This document shows positions 43,769 through 53,034 of a stretch of 64,000 nt of DNA, piece after piece; within the stretch, counting starts at the first letter, position 1; every line of letters begins with the position of its first letter. The notes under the pieces were generated by a model, which had not been told where the DNA came from, made no database searches, and saw nothing but the letters and a program-made list of their open reading frames with translations. Source of the DNA: an uncultured Demequina sp. (GTDB lineage: Bacteria; Actinomycetota; Actinomycetes; Actinomycetales; Demequinaceae); the NCBI GenBank assembly GCA_937925595.1, contig CALALQ010000489.1:1-64000 (forward strand), in the 5' to 3' direction. The translations under genes were made by a program, and so were the position numbers.

Positions 43769-43960
43769 ATGGACCACTCCGATCGACATGTAATTCCACT
43801 TCCCGAATACACATCAGGGCAAACGAACCAAGGTGAAGATCAGGTTTCTCGTGAGGTGCCATCTCACCTCTTATTCGAGGCCAAGCGGTGTTTGAGTCAC
43901 CGATTTAGTCCGCCCGAGAAGTATTGACGCAACTGGTCGGTGCGGCCCGAATAACCGGGC

Positions 43961-44947
43961 ATGAAACCAGTTGAAAAACAGCGGCTCGTGCGCACCACGG
44001 ACGCTCGCCGCGAGGCCGAACGTCTCGCCCCCGACCATGGACTTCTCTCCCCCGTGGACGGCTGCTGCTTCGACCTTCCCTCAGGGTTGGGGCGCCCGGC
44101 GTCCGTTCTGCGACGAGTCGCAAGGAGGTGCGCCGTAACCATTGATGTATCCGACCGGGTTCAGGGGGTCGGTCCCAGGCTTCGAGCCGTGGGCCGTGTT
44201 GCTCTCTGGGCGCTGGTCGCTCTCTTGTTCCTTCGAGGGATCGGGGCGGTCATCGCCCCACCCGACGAAACCAACCCGGCTGCCAGTCAGGCTGCAGATC
44301 GGCAGGTCGAGGATCGTGTCGCCGCGTTCGCGGTCTACTTCGCCCGCAGCTACTTCGCCGATCCACGCGGGGTAGTCCGGCAGGGCCACCCAACCTCGAG
44401 CGCCGATAGCACCGGGTCTGGCCCGGGTGTCGCGCAGGCCGAAGTAGTCGACGCCAAGCCGGCGGCTTCCGGTGTGTCGGTGGTGACGGTCGCCTGCGAG
44501 CTGACCACGGGGCAGGTCAAAAACCTCGCGATCCCGATCCGGGACGAGGCCGGCCAGGTCACGGTGCTGGGCGCCCCGTACCTCGTGGCCGGCCCCTCCT
44601 CGCCCGTCTTCGAGCCTGAGCGGGGAGCGCCGCTTTCTGGCCCGGATGCCGAGGAGATCTCGAAGCTGGTTACCCGGTTCCTGGGTGCCTACGCCTCAAC
44701 CAGTCGGCCGGCCGATCTCGTGTATTTCGTGGCGCCCGGCTCTGAGGTCACACCGGTCAGCGGATTCACCCTGATCGGTGAACCCGATCTCGCTCAATTG
44801 GACGACGAAGAAACGACCCGAACGGTCGCAGCCCGGGTCCGGTTCGAGGACCAGGCGACCGGCACGACCTATCCGCTCCGTTACCGGCTGGAGCTGGTCA
44901 AGCGCAAGCGCTGGTTCGTCGTAGACGTTCAGGGGGTGCTCTCATGA
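43961..44947 (+). CDS. TcpC-like conjugal transfer protein
   Basis: This protein has up to 328 residues. A membrane segment (ALWALVALLFLRGIGAVIA, around residues 78-96) is followed by two NTF2-like extracellular domains, as in TcpC/Tn916 Orf13, the VirB8-like scaffold of Gram-positive conjugation. The TVACELTTGQVKNLAIPI and FLGAYASTS stretches fit the family. The ~75 residues before the membrane segment are low quality, and a later start is possible. In the divergent spacer before it, a 6-bp hairpin (GAGGTG/CACCTC, 43855-43872) and TTGACG (43924-43929) may regulate the operon. Confidence 0.72.
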   Translation: MKPVEKQRLVRTTDARREAERLAPDHGLLSPVDGCCFDLPSGLGRPASVLRRVARRCAVTIDVSDRVQGVGPRLRAVGRVALWALVALLFLRGIGAVIAPPDETNPAASQAADRQVEDRVAAFAVYFARSYFADPRGVVRQGHPTSSADSTGSGPGVAQAEVVDAKPAASGVSVVTVACELTTGQVKNLAIPIRDEAGQVTVLGAPYLVAGPSSPVFEPERGAPLSGPDAEEISKLVTRFLGAYASTSRPADLVYFVAPGSEVTPVSGFTLIGEPDLAQLDDEETTRTVAARVRFEDQATGTTYPLRYRLELVKRKRWFVVDVQGVLS

Positions 44948-45255
44948 CCCGCCGGATCGCGTTCACGATCGCGCCAGCGATCGTCGTTGCTCTCGTCCTC
45001 TGGCTGGCTCCGGAAGCTCTTGCAGCCACCGGAGGAAACGACGTGGGCCAGAACATCGGTTCGCTTCTCCGCCGTTACGCCGGGCAGATCTACGGTGGAA
45101 TCATCGCCATTGTCGGGCTGCTGTTCTTGTTGAACCGTCGCTACACCGACCTCGCGTTGTTCTTCCTCGCGGCGATCTTGGTGGCATGGCTGGTGTTCTC
45201 GGCCGATCAGATCGCTGACGCTGCTCGCGGGATCGGCGACCAGATCCTGCCGTGA
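44944..45255 (+). CDS. Small membrane protein, VirB2/pilin-like topology
   Basis: This 103-residue protein has a signal-like N terminus (ending EALAATGG) and two hydrophobic segments (GIIAIVGLLFLL, LALFFLAAILVAWLVF) separated by an NRRYTD loop. Size and layout resemble VirB2/TrbC pilin subunits or the small Tcp membrane proteins. Sequence does not decide between them. Both ends overlap neighbours by 4 nt, and its place between TcpC- and TcpE-like genes argues for a structural role in the transfer channel. Confidence 0.6.
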   Translation: MTRRIAFTIAPAIVVALVLWLAPEALAATGGNDVGQNIGSLLRRYAGQIYGGIIAIVGLLFLLNRRYTDLALFFLAAILVAWLVFSADQIADAARGIGDQILP

Positions 45256-45956
45256 GTAGCGAGCCCGAATCGGTGCGCTCGTATCAGCGCGTGTTCCGGC
45301 CTGATCGGCGGATCTACTCGATCGACGGACGGCCCCTGCCGGTCCCCGGTGGTGTGCCGCTCCGCTGGCTCGCCTACGCCGCCGCCACGCTGGTCGCCTC
45401 GATCCTGATCTCGGCCGCGGCCACAACCGCTGCCATACTCGGAGCCATCGCCGCAGCTGTGGTCGGGTTGGCGGTCGGCGGTCGGGCCACCGCCCTCGCG
45501 GGCGCCGTAGCCGCGTTCGCCTCGGTCGAGGTGGCGGGGTTCGTGGTCGGTCTGTTGGACTGGCCCCTTCGCTTGGTCGTGTTGCCGGCCGCGGTCGCGA
45601 CGCTGGCGACTCAGCGAGCCCCGGACGGCCGCAGCGCTGAGAGCTTCGCCTTCTCCTGGCTCACCCTGCGACTCGCTCCTCGTCGCCGGTCACTCGGGCG
45701 TGCCCTGCCCGCCGCAGGCCGGTCCGTGTCGCTGGCCGGTGAGATGTGGGTCTCCCCCGACGAGCACGCGCCATCTCTTCGCCGGGCTCGGGGCAAGGGA
45801 CCGGCCGAGGTCAACTTCGCGGACCCGGTCGAGGAGATCAGACGAGGCCACGGACGGAAGCGGATCGTTCGCAGGCTCGGTTGGCACCGTCGCCGCGGCG
45901 CCGTCGTCCAGACCGTGACGCTGGATCGTGGCGAAGTGTTGGAGGTCAGGCCGTGA
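45252..45956 (+). CDS. TcpE/PrgI-like conjugal transfer membrane protein
   Basis: This 234-residue protein has an N-terminal cytoplasmic segment SYQRVFRPDRRIYSIDGRPL, two or more hydrophobic segments (about 40-80 and 85-115), and a basic C-terminal domain. The short polar start and its position directly before the VirB4-like ATPase match TcpE/PrgI proteins of Gram-positive type IV secretion systems. GTG start with 4-nt overlap on both sides. Confidence 0.68.
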   Translation: MSSEPESVRSYQRVFRPDRRIYSIDGRPLPVPGGVPLRWLAYAAATLVASILISAAATTAAILGAIAAAVVGLAVGGRATALAGAVAAFASVEVAGFVVGLLDWPLRLVVLPAAVATLATQRAPDGRSAESFAFSWLTLRLAPRRRSLGRALPAAGRSVSLAGEMWVSPDEHAPSLRRARGKGPAEVNFADPVEEIRRGHGRKRIVRRLGWHRRRGAVVQTVTLDRGEVLEVRP

Positions 45957-47845
45957 TCCGCTTCCCGCTCCGATACGCGACCGGGAACATCCTGATGGGG
46001 CCGTCCGGCGAGGCCGCCGGCCTCTACCGGCTGGACACGACTGCCTACCCGTATCTGCCTTTGCCCGACAAGCAGGCGCTCGCCGCGAGGCTCGTTCGCT
46101 TCGCGCATGTTGTCGCGGCGGACTTCTCGATCTGGCGGGTCCAACGCACCTACCCGGCAGACAGGTATGTGACCGAGTTGGAGGCGGTGGCTGACGAGCG
46201 CCACGCCGACTTCGACGGCTGGCGACGGTTCCTCGAAGACCACCAAACCCGGCTCGCTTCCTCGCCGTCCCATCTGCCCGAGGTGTATCTGGCCGTGACT
46301 CTCACCGGCCAGGGCGAAACCGTGCTCGGGCAGGGCGTGATCTCCTCCTTCGACCGTGCCCGCCGCCGGCTCGAAGAGCTGTTCCGGGTTGACTCACCCC
46401 GTCCGATCTCCAGCAAGGACCTCGCAAAGCTGGGCGAGGCAGAACGCCGCACCTTCGACCGGATTGGCGGTGTGCTCGGACTCCGCCGCGCCATTACCAC
46501 CGAGATCCAATGGTTGCTTCGTCGCGGCGCAACCCGCGGCATTGGCGAACCCGAGCTTGACCTGAACTGGCAGCCCGGCGCTCTGTTGATCGAGACCCCG
46601 GATGGCTCTACCAGCTACGAGCCGTTGGGGCATGACCTGGTCCGGTGTGTGAACGAGCCGATGGTCGAGGACCCGGCAGAACCCGCCTCGCTCGTGATCG
46701 AGGCCGAGCGGGGCACGAGCTACCAAGCCTTCACTTGTCTTGGGGCGCTCGCTTCCGAGGCGGTGTTTCCCGGTGAGCAGGCCGAGATTTTGTTCGCGCC
46801 GGCTGAGGCGGTCGGGTTCCCGGTCGACGGAGTGATCCATGCCCGCTGGATCGGCAACCGAGACGCGCTCGCCCAAGTTCGCAAACGCATCCTCGACGTC
46901 GAGCACGCCTACCGGGAGCAAGAGAAGGGCTCGATCGCCGGCCCCGGATTCATGGCCGCCGAAGACCGCGAACTCGCACGCGAATACGAAGCGATCCTCC
47001 AAGGCACCTCGCATCCCCCGATGCTCAAGGCATCGATCTCCTTCGCGGTCGGCGCACCCGACCGGCAGGAGCTGGAACGCCGGGTCGGTGCCCTCGGCGA
47101 GCGGTTCGGGGACGTGTCTTTGCATCGTCCGCGCGGACTCCCGCACCAACTTTTCCTAGAGCACCTACCCCGGGTCGGGTCGGACGTGGCCGACTACGAG
47201 CAACAGATGACCGTCGAGCAGTTCGGCGCAATGGTCGTAACCGCCTCAACCGATCTTGGCTCCGACACCGGCACCTACATAGGACTCTCTCCGGCCGAGG
47301 GTGGCCGTCCGGTCAGGTACGACCCAACCGAAGCGTCCCGGACCTCCCGCGCCTCGGCTGTCCTGTTGGCCGGCACCCTTGGCTCGGGCAAGACGCTCAC
47401 CGCCCAGGCCATCGCCTACGGCGCGGAGCGGCGGGGGTCACTTGTCGTGGATTTCGACCCGAAGCCCGACCACGCCCTCGACCGGATACCCGGCATGGCC
47501 GGATCGGTTGAGGTCTTGGAGTTGTCGGCAGACGAGAAGCACCGGGGCCGGCTCGACCCCCTCGCGATCGGGCTACCGGAGCTGCGAGAAGAACTCGCCT
47601 CCTCATATCTCTTGGAGCTCCTCCGCGATCCGCCGCCCGCTTGGGAGAACGCGGTCCAGCGAGCGGTCCGCGACACGATCCGAGCGAACGAACGAAACCT
47701 CGGCGCGGTCGTCACCCGCCTGAAAGCGGCTGAGGACACCGCCGCCAACGAGGCCGGCGACGCCCTCGAAGTGATCTCCGACTTCGGGCTCGCCAGGCTC
47801 GGCTTCGGCAACAGCGACACATCCGAACGGGAGGCCGACGAGTGA
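45953..47845 (+). CDS. VirB4-like conjugation ATPase, N-terminal part with Walker A
   Basis: This 630-residue protein matches the N-terminal and first ATPase portions of VirB4/TcpF. The Walker A loop is GTLGSGKT (about residues 473-480), followed by VVDFDPKPDHAL. Walker B is absent; the sequence ends soon after FGLARLGFGN, and the rest of the ATPase is encoded by the next gene in another frame. The GTG at 45953 overlaps the preceding stop; an earlier in-frame ATG lies in the TcpE-like gene. It energises assembly of, or transport through, the conjugation channel at the cytoplasmic membrane. Confidence 0.8.
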   Translation: MIRFPLRYATGNILMGPSGEAAGLYRLDTTAYPYLPLPDKQALAARLVRFAHVVAADFSIWRVQRTYPADRYVTELEAVADERHADFDGWRRFLEDHQTRLASSPSHLPEVYLAVTLTGQGETVLGQGVISSFDRARRRLEELFRVDSPRPISSKDLAKLGEAERRTFDRIGGVLGLRRAITTEIQWLLRRGATRGIGEPELDLNWQPGALLIETPDGSTSYEPLGHDLVRCVNEPMVEDPAEPASLVIEAERGTSYQAFTCLGALASEAVFPGEQAEILFAPAEAVGFPVDGVIHARWIGNRDALAQVRKRILDVEHAYREQEKGSIAGPGFMAAEDRELAREYEAILQGTSHPPMLKASISFAVGAPDRQELERRVGALGERFGDVSLHRPRGLPHQLFLEHLPRVGSDVADYEQQMTVEQFGAMVVTASTDLGSDTGTYIGLSPAEGGRPVRYDPTEASRTSRASAVLLAGTLGSGKTLTAQAIAYGAERRGSLVVDFDPKPDHALDRIPGMAGSVEVLELSADEKHRGRLDPLAIGLPELREELASSYLLELLRDPPPAWENAVQRAVRDTIRANERNLGAVVTRLKAAEDTAANEAGDALEVISDFGLARLGFGNSDTSEREADE

Positions 47846-48384
47846 TCGTCACCATCCGCACCCCGGGGCTCACCCTGCCCGATCCTGGCGCCTCCCGCGA
47901 GACCTACACTCGTGCCGAGCGAATCTCCGTCGCAACGCTCTCGCTGGTCGCGGCGCTCGCCCTGAAACTGGTGTCCGGAGACCGCTCCCGGCACAAGGTC
48001 GTCCTCTTGGACGAGGCCTGGTTCCTTTTGGCCTCGACTCAGGGACGGATGCTGCTCAACCGGCTGGTCAGACTCGGACGCGCCTCCAACACGACCGTCC
48101 TCCTCGCCAGCCAGCGGCTCGCTGATCTCGGGGATCTTTCCGAGCTGGTTGGAACCTACTTCCTGTTCGGTCAGGAGTCCGACGCGGAGGCCGCCCGGGC
48201 GCTTCGGTTGATCGGGCTCGACCCCGACGACGGCGAACTCCTCCACTCGCTCAAGGGGTTTCGGCAGGGCCGCTGCCTCATGCGCGACCTGCGCGGCCGG
48301 GTCGGCGAGCTACAGGTCGATCTCGCCTCCGACGCACTCCTCGAAGCGCTCGACACCACACCCGGTCGGGAGGATCAGAAGTGA
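47842..48384 (+). CDS. VirB4-like conjugation ATPase, C-terminal part with Walker B
   Basis: This 180-residue protein continues the VirB4 homology: YTRAERISVATLSLVAALAL, Walker B VVLLDEAWFLL (D57, E58), LLASQRLADLGD, and ESDAEAARALRLIGL. A normal VirB4 has both halves in one chain. Here the GTG overlaps the upstream stop by 4 nt and has GGGAGG at a proper 7-8 nt spacing, as in other junctions of this operon. This favours a real split into two coupled genes rather than a sequencing error, although a one-base frameshift cannot be excluded. Confidence 0.78.
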   Translation: MIVTIRTPGLTLPDPGASRETYTRAERISVATLSLVAALALKLVSGDRSRHKVVLLDEAWFLLASTQGRMLLNRLVRLGRASNTTVLLASQRLADLGDLSELVGTYFLFGQESDAEAARALRLIGLDPDDGELLHSLKGFRQGRCLMRDLRGRVGELQVDLASDALLEALDTTPGREDQK

Positions 48385-49988
48385 GGTCCAGGCTTTACAG
48401 GGCCAGGTACGTGATCCTCGCGGTCGCGCTGGCCGTGTTGCTGGTCGTGTTGGCGCATCCGTTAGCTGGTGCGTCGGACATGTTCGGGAACGTCGGCCCG
48501 GCCCCCGAGGTCTCCGGGTCGCTCAGCGAGAAGTACCCGGCCGGCAACTACACCCTGGACCAGCACTTCCAGGCGGTCGAGGCCTCCCTGACCGGCGGGG
48601 TGGACGTCTCCGGGGTGCCACCGATGATCGCGTACTTCCTCGCGTCGATCATCTGGGAGCTGACCGCGTTCCTGGCCCGGACGCTGATCTCCCTTTTCAC
48701 CTTCGCGTTCTCCCTCGACCTGTTGAACGGCTCCGAGGCGACCGGTGGCGCCGGGGCGCTCCGGCCGGTCTCCGGGGCGATCCACACGATTTACGCGGAC
48801 GTGTTCGGGCGGCCGTGGCTGGTTGTCGCGGTTGTGGTGGTGGGGATGTGGGCGATGTGGCGGGCACTCATCCAACGCCGGTATGCGGAGACCGCGGGCA
48901 CCCTCGCCATCTCCAGCATCTACCTGATCGTCGCCCTGGCGTTCGTCGCGCAACCCGCCGCGACCATCGGGTCCGCGTCGAGCTGGACCAATCAGATGTC
49001 CGGGGCGTTTCTGTCGATCACCAACAAGGGATCGGTCAGCGAGGGAGAGGGAGCGAAGCTCTCCGGGGCCGATCAGCTCTTCAAGCTGCTGATCCAAGAG
49101 CCGTGGGCGGTGCTGCAGTTCGGTGGTCTTGAGCATTGCGTCAAGGACGGCACCGGCTCGGATGACTCCGACCCCGAATCGGTTCCGGTAAGGCCGTTGT
49201 CGAAGGACCCGGGCAAGGACTCTGCGCTCGCTCGGGCGCTTCGTCGTGGCAACCAGGTTCAGGCCGACGGCAAGACGTGTGTCAACAATCTGAACAAGTA
49301 CTCGTCGCACTTCCTGCCGTACGCGACCGGGTCGGATGAGCGCGACGATGAGTACGACGCTCTCAACTCCGGGGATACCGACAAGCTCCCCGACGCCGAC
49401 CCCTCAGCTGAGCGCGGCTACTACAAGCTAGGTATCGCCGACAGGCCGGCGACCGACGCGATGGAGGAGGGCGGCCAGTACCAGCGGCTGCTGGTCGCGA
49501 TCGTCGTTTTCATTGGTGAGCTCGGGATCTTCATCCTGGTCGGCGCGCTCTCGGTCGGAGTGATCCTCGCCCAGATCCTCCTGCTGCTCTTGCTCGCGTT
49601 CGCCCCGGTGGTGATGGTCGCCTCGGTCATTCCCGGTCGCGGCCATGACTTCTTCCGCGGCTGGATTACCCGCCTCGCCGGACTCTTGGTTCGCAAGGCG
49701 GTCTACTCGCTCATGCTCGCCGTCGTGCTCGCCGTGAACGGGGCGTTGGCCGCGGCTACCTCGCAGCTCGGTTGGCTTATGTCGTTTGGGCTGCAGGCGG
49801 TCTTCGCATGGATGGTCTTCTTGCAGCGGCGCCATCTCACAAACCTGGCCGTCGGCAAGAACACGCCGCAAGGCGACTCCGGTGCCGGACAGCTGCTGGC
49901 CTACCTCAGATCGTCAGGAGCCCGACGTGGGCTTGAACGCTCCGCCCATTGGGTCCAGGACCGGCTTCCCTCGCGAGGGAAAAGATGA
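48381..49988 (+). CDS. VirB6/TrbL-like polytopic membrane protein
   Basis: This 535-residue protein has a signal-like N terminus (VILAVALAVLLVVLAHPLAGA) and at least six membrane segments. These include AFLARTLISLFTFAF, WLVVAVVVVGMWAMW and the pair GELGIFILVGALSVGVIL / LLLLAFAPVVMVASVIPG. The latter, followed by GHDFFRGWITRLAG, is typical of VirB6/TrbL and TcpH channel proteins. A long hydrophilic loop with lysine/aspartate-rich sequence lies at about 215-350. It probably forms the inner-membrane pore of the transfer apparatus. GTG start overlapping the previous gene. Confidence 0.75.
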   Translation: MRSRLYRARYVILAVALAVLLVVLAHPLAGASDMFGNVGPAPEVSGSLSEKYPAGNYTLDQHFQAVEASLTGGVDVSGVPPMIAYFLASIIWELTAFLARTLISLFTFAFSLDLLNGSEATGGAGALRPVSGAIHTIYADVFGRPWLVVAVVVVGMWAMWRALIQRRYAETAGTLAISSIYLIVALAFVAQPAATIGSASSWTNQMSGAFLSITNKGSVSEGEGAKLSGADQLFKLLIQEPWAVLQFGGLEHCVKDGTGSDDSDPESVPVRPLSKDPGKDSALARALRRGNQVQADGKTCVNNLNKYSSHFLPYATGSDERDDEYDALNSGDTDKLPDADPSAERGYYKLGIADRPATDAMEEGGQYQRLLVAIVVFIGELGIFILVGALSVGVILAQILLLLLLAFAPVVMVASVIPGRGHDFFRGWITRLAGLLVRKAVYSLMLAVVLAVNGALAAATSQLGWLMSFGLQAVFAWMVFLQRRHLTNLAVGKNTPQGDSGAGQLLAYLRSSGARRGLERSAHWVQDRLPSRGKR

Positions 49989-50491
49989 GGCGGCTCAGCG
50001 AAATACTGGCCCGCCCGATCCCAGCCGAATGGAGCCTCGCTCTCTTCGCGGCCATTGCGGTGATCCTGCTGGTCACGGCGGCGGTGCTGATGGCGATCCC
50101 CGGACCGACCATCGACACACCGACCACGGAGCAGGTCGTAACCGAGGCACCGGCCGATCCCAACCCGACCTTCCAACTCGAGAACACGGTCGAGGACACC
50201 GCCCGCCGGTTCATGGACGACTACCTGAGCCTCACCTCCGGGCACGGTGATCCAAGCGAGCTCAGGGCAGCCTCACCGAAGCTGATCCACCGGCTGGACC
50301 GGCCGATGCGGATTCCGCCCGCCGCCCGACACAGACACCCACGGCTGGTCGACGTCCAGGTCAGCCCGATCAAAGCCGGCCAGGCGACCGTCACCGCCAC
50401 GGTCGAAACCGGCGAACTCGTCTTCCCGGTCATCCTTCACCTCGGGCTGATCGAGGGCCGCTGGCTCGTAACCCGAGTGGGGGCCGAATGA
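49985..50491 (+). CDS. Single-pass membrane conjugation accessory protein
   Basis: This 168-residue protein has an N-terminal cytoplasmic tail, one membrane segment (LALFAAIAVILLVTAAVLMA) and an outer domain ending in VETGELVFPVILHLGLIEG and RWLVTRVGAE. The end resembles that of the TcpC-like protein (RKRWFVVDVQG), so it may be a second, shorter NTF2-like/VirB8-type subunit. Starts with ATGA overlap; an upstream in-frame ATG lies in the VirB6-like gene. Confidence 0.6.
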   Translation: MRRLSEILARPIPAEWSLALFAAIAVILLVTAAVLMAIPGPTIDTPTTEQVVTEAPADPNPTFQLENTVEDTARRFMDDYLSLTSGHGDPSELRAASPKLIHRLDRPMRIPPAARHRHPRLVDVQVSPIKAGQATVTATVETGELVFPVILHLGLIEGRWLVTRVGAE

Positions 50492-51750
50492 CTGCCAACC
50501 CGACTCCTCTGTCCCGACTGATCCTGGCAGCGGTCCTTCTTGCCCCGGCCGCGGTGGTGGTCGTCGCGGTCGCCGGAATGTTCATGTCTGTGCTCGGCGC
50601 CGACGTTGGCTGCCTCGGTGGCGGCAGCTCCTCCGCGCAGGCCGCACCAACCAAGACCGCCAAACAAGAGATCGCACCCTGGAAGCTCAAGCTCTACCGC
50701 GCTGCCGCCAAACGCTACGACATCGACTGGACCTTCCTCGCCTCGATCGGCTATCAGGAGTGCGGGAACGGAGCTTGTCCCGAGGTCAACTCGTCCGGTT
50801 GCGGTGGCGCGATGCAGATCGCCGCCGTACGCGGCAGCGCATGCAGCCCCGATCCCTCGGTTCCCACGCTCTGGGAGCGCTACGGAGTAGACGCCGACGG
50901 CGACGGCAAAGCGTCCATCACCAGCCCCGCCGACTCGATCTTCACGGGTGCGCGAATCCTCAGGCCCGTGATGGGCGCCCCTAGAACCGGCGGCTCATAC
51001 GCCGCCTACCGGGAAGCCGCCTGCCGCTACTACGGGGCCTGCGCCGATGGGATCGTCTCCTACGCCGACGAGGTCATGGCCCGGGCGGTGCAGTACGGGT
51101 TCAAGGGCGCCGGCAGTCCGGAGCCTTCCGACCCGGCTGGCGCCATGCCTGCCCCCGCCGGGGACGGAGAGTGCGGCGCGCCATCGTCCGGTGCCGGAGG
51201 GCTCGGTGGCGCCAAGCGCGTCAAGGGTCCAGCCGAGCTCAAAGCCCTTCCACCGGACATCACACCTGGCACCCCGGAGGCCTGCGACTCCCGGATCGTC
51301 GCCGACGTGATCTACCTCGCCCGACGCTTCCGGCAGATAGTCACCGACTGCTACGGGCTCGGCCACACCCCTCTGGGCGAGCATCCATTGGGCGCCGCGA
51401 TAGACGCTGCGCCGAAAGACGGCAACTGGGCCACCACGATGCAGTTGGCCCGGGCAGTCGGCTGGAAACCAAGCTGCGCCGCTTCCGGGGTTCGGCCGGA
51501 CTGTGCCGATCCGCCGTTCCGGTTCGTGGGCTATAACAATTTTCCAAACCACGGCGACCCCACCCACTGTGTTCCGTGCTCGGGCGGCCCGCACATCCAT
51601 ATCTCTTGGATGACCTCGGCATCCGAGGGCATGCCCGAACACACGGCCCGCTACTCGTACATCCCCGCCACCTGGATCGAGGTACTAGCCGGCACCGACG
51701 AGGACGACGGCCACGGCCAGGACAGGTCGAAGAAAGGCAAGCGTGGCTGA
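50488..51750 (+). CDS. Two-domain peptidoglycan hydrolase (SLT transglycosylase plus M15-like peptidase)
   Basis: This 420-residue exported protein opens local gaps in the cell wall for the conjugation channel (VirB1/TcpG role). An N-terminal membrane segment is followed by a lytic-transglycosylase domain with catalytic E91 in SIGYQECGN and GGAMQI. After a Gly/Pro/Ala-rich linker comes a second domain with HPLGAAID (H299, D306) and PHIHISW (H369, H371), the metal-ligand pattern of M15-type peptidases. The combination would cut both glycan and peptide. Confidence 0.76.
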   Translation: MTANPTPLSRLILAAVLLAPAAVVVVAVAGMFMSVLGADVGCLGGGSSSAQAAPTKTAKQEIAPWKLKLYRAAAKRYDIDWTFLASIGYQECGNGACPEVNSSGCGGAMQIAAVRGSACSPDPSVPTLWERYGVDADGDGKASITSPADSIFTGARILRPVMGAPRTGGSYAAYREAACRYYGACADGIVSYADEVMARAVQYGFKGAGSPEPSDPAGAMPAPAGDGECGAPSSGAGGLGGAKRVKGPAELKALPPDITPGTPEACDSRIVADVIYLARRFRQIVTDCYGLGHTPLGEHPLGAAIDAAPKDGNWATTMQLARAVGWKPSCAASGVRPDCADPPFRFVGYNNFPNHGDPTHCVPCSGGPHIHISWMTSASEGMPEHTARYSYIPATWIEVLAGTDEDDGHGQDRSKKGKRG

Positions 51751-52822
51751 CCGCCGCCAGGTCCTCGACCTGTTCGCCGGGGCCGGAGGCTGGGACGAAG
51801 GCCTCGCCCAGCTCGGCCACCGGGCGCTCGGGATCGAGATCGACGAGATCGCATCGGCGACCGCTGAGGCCGCCGGCCACGAACGGCTGGTGGTCGATGT
51901 GGCGGCGCTTGACCCGCAGGGGTTCGCCCCGGTCTGGGGGCTGATCGCCTCCCCGCCATGTCAGAGCTACACGCTCTCGGCCAACTACGCTGGTCGCAAG
52001 GACAAGGCGGCGGTGATCGCCTGCGCCCACGATCTCGCCAAGGGCCGAGACACCCGCGCCAAGTGGCTTGGCCGGTGTCTGGATGATCGTTCGCTGCTCA
52101 CGGTTGAGCCGCTTAGGTTCGTGCTGGCGCTCCGGCCCCGGTGGGTTGCTTTCGAGCAGGTGCCCCCGGTGATTGAGCTGTGGGAGGTCTTCGCCGAGCT
52201 GCTCACCGGCCACGGCTACCAGGTTGCTGTCTCGTTTCTTTCGTCGGAGAGGTACGGGGTGCCGCAGGTCAGGAAGCGGGCCTTCCTGATCGCCTCGCTC
52301 GACGGCCCGGTCGAGATGCCAAGCCCGACTCACCGGTCGTTCAACGCACGGCGTCACAGAGCACCGGAGCACGAGCTTCATCTCCGGCAATGGGTCAGCG
52401 TCGCGGAGGCGCTCGGCTGGGGTGGGCGGCCCACCCCGCTGAGGAGCACCCACACCCACTCTGGCCGCTACCCGACCGGCGATCCACGCTCCTTCGATCG
52501 ACCCGCGTTCACGTTGATGCGTGACGCGGGCCGCTGGAAGATCGAAACCAAAGACCGGGTTTGGCGGTCCCCTCGGAGGGGACAGAGACGTAGCGCCGGA
52601 GCCAAGTCTCGCCGGCACAGGTTCCGGAGGCGCACCGAGCTCGTAACGGTCGAGCAGGGATCGATCATTCAGGGCTTCAGGGCCGACTACCCCTGGCAAG
52701 GCACCAGAAGCCAATGCTTCAGCCAGATCGGAAACTCAGTTTGCCCGCCAGTCGCCCAGCACGTTCTCCGCGAAGCGATGAAACCCAGCCTCCAGGCAAA
52801 CCAGGAGGCGAGCGAGCGATGA
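51743..52822 (+). CDS. DNA (cytosine-5) methyltransferase
   Basis: This 359-residue C5 methyltransferase has motif I DLFAGAGGW at residues 9-17, motif IV SPPCQS with nucleophile C73, motif VI FEQVPPVI, and motif X QIGNSVCPPVAQ at the C terminus. No restriction endonuclease gene is adjacent, so it is a solitary enzyme, probably protecting the element from recipient restriction systems. The GTG overlaps the hydrolase gene by 8 nt and the gene lies in the middle of the transfer operon. Confidence 0.88.
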   Translation: MADRRQVLDLFAGAGGWDEGLAQLGHRALGIEIDEIASATAEAAGHERLVVDVAALDPQGFAPVWGLIASPPCQSYTLSANYAGRKDKAAVIACAHDLAKGRDTRAKWLGRCLDDRSLLTVEPLRFVLALRPRWVAFEQVPPVIELWEVFAELLTGHGYQVAVSFLSSERYGVPQVRKRAFLIASLDGPVEMPSPTHRSFNARRHRAPEHELHLRQWVSVAEALGWGGRPTPLRSTHTHSGRYPTGDPRSFDRPAFTLMRDAGRWKIETKDRVWRSPRRGQRRSAGAKSRRHRFRRRTELVTVEQGSIIQGFRADYPWQGTRSQCFSQIGNSVCPPVAQHVLREAMKPSLQANQEASER

Positions 52823-53034
52823 ACCGAGTCACATCACAGCGACCGGTCCCCGACAGAGGCCTTCGGTTGCGGATCTTTGCGGTCGAGTGGGGGTTCGTCC
52901 GTGGCTTCGGGTGTTGCTTCGCCCGTCCCTTCGCTCCCGAAGCCCAGCAAGTTCACCTGAAATCGCGGCTGGTTTGGAGATCCAGGATCTCGATTTTGCC
53001 GACATCTCTACCGTCTCGGGAGGTCCGGTCGTGA
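52819..53034 (+). CDS. Small basic protein of unknown function in the transfer operon
   Basis: This 71-residue frame starts at an ATGA overlap with the methyltransferase stop and ends in a GTGA overlap with the coupling-protein start, the same coupling seen at other junctions of the operon. Its composition is basic and aromatic (LRIFAVEWGFVRGFGCCFAR), with no recognised domain. It may be a real small protein or only a translational bridge to the next gene. Confidence 0.45.
   Translation: MNRVTSQRPVPDRGLRLRIFAVEWGFVRGFGCCFARPFAPEAQQVHLKSRLVWRSRISILPTSLPSREVRS

Noticed and set aside
43769..43960. tRNA gene or attachment site at the left end of the conjugative element
   Set aside because: No T-loop-like GTTCRANNC context, acceptor stem or direct repeat of sequence near 59997-60145 could be found.
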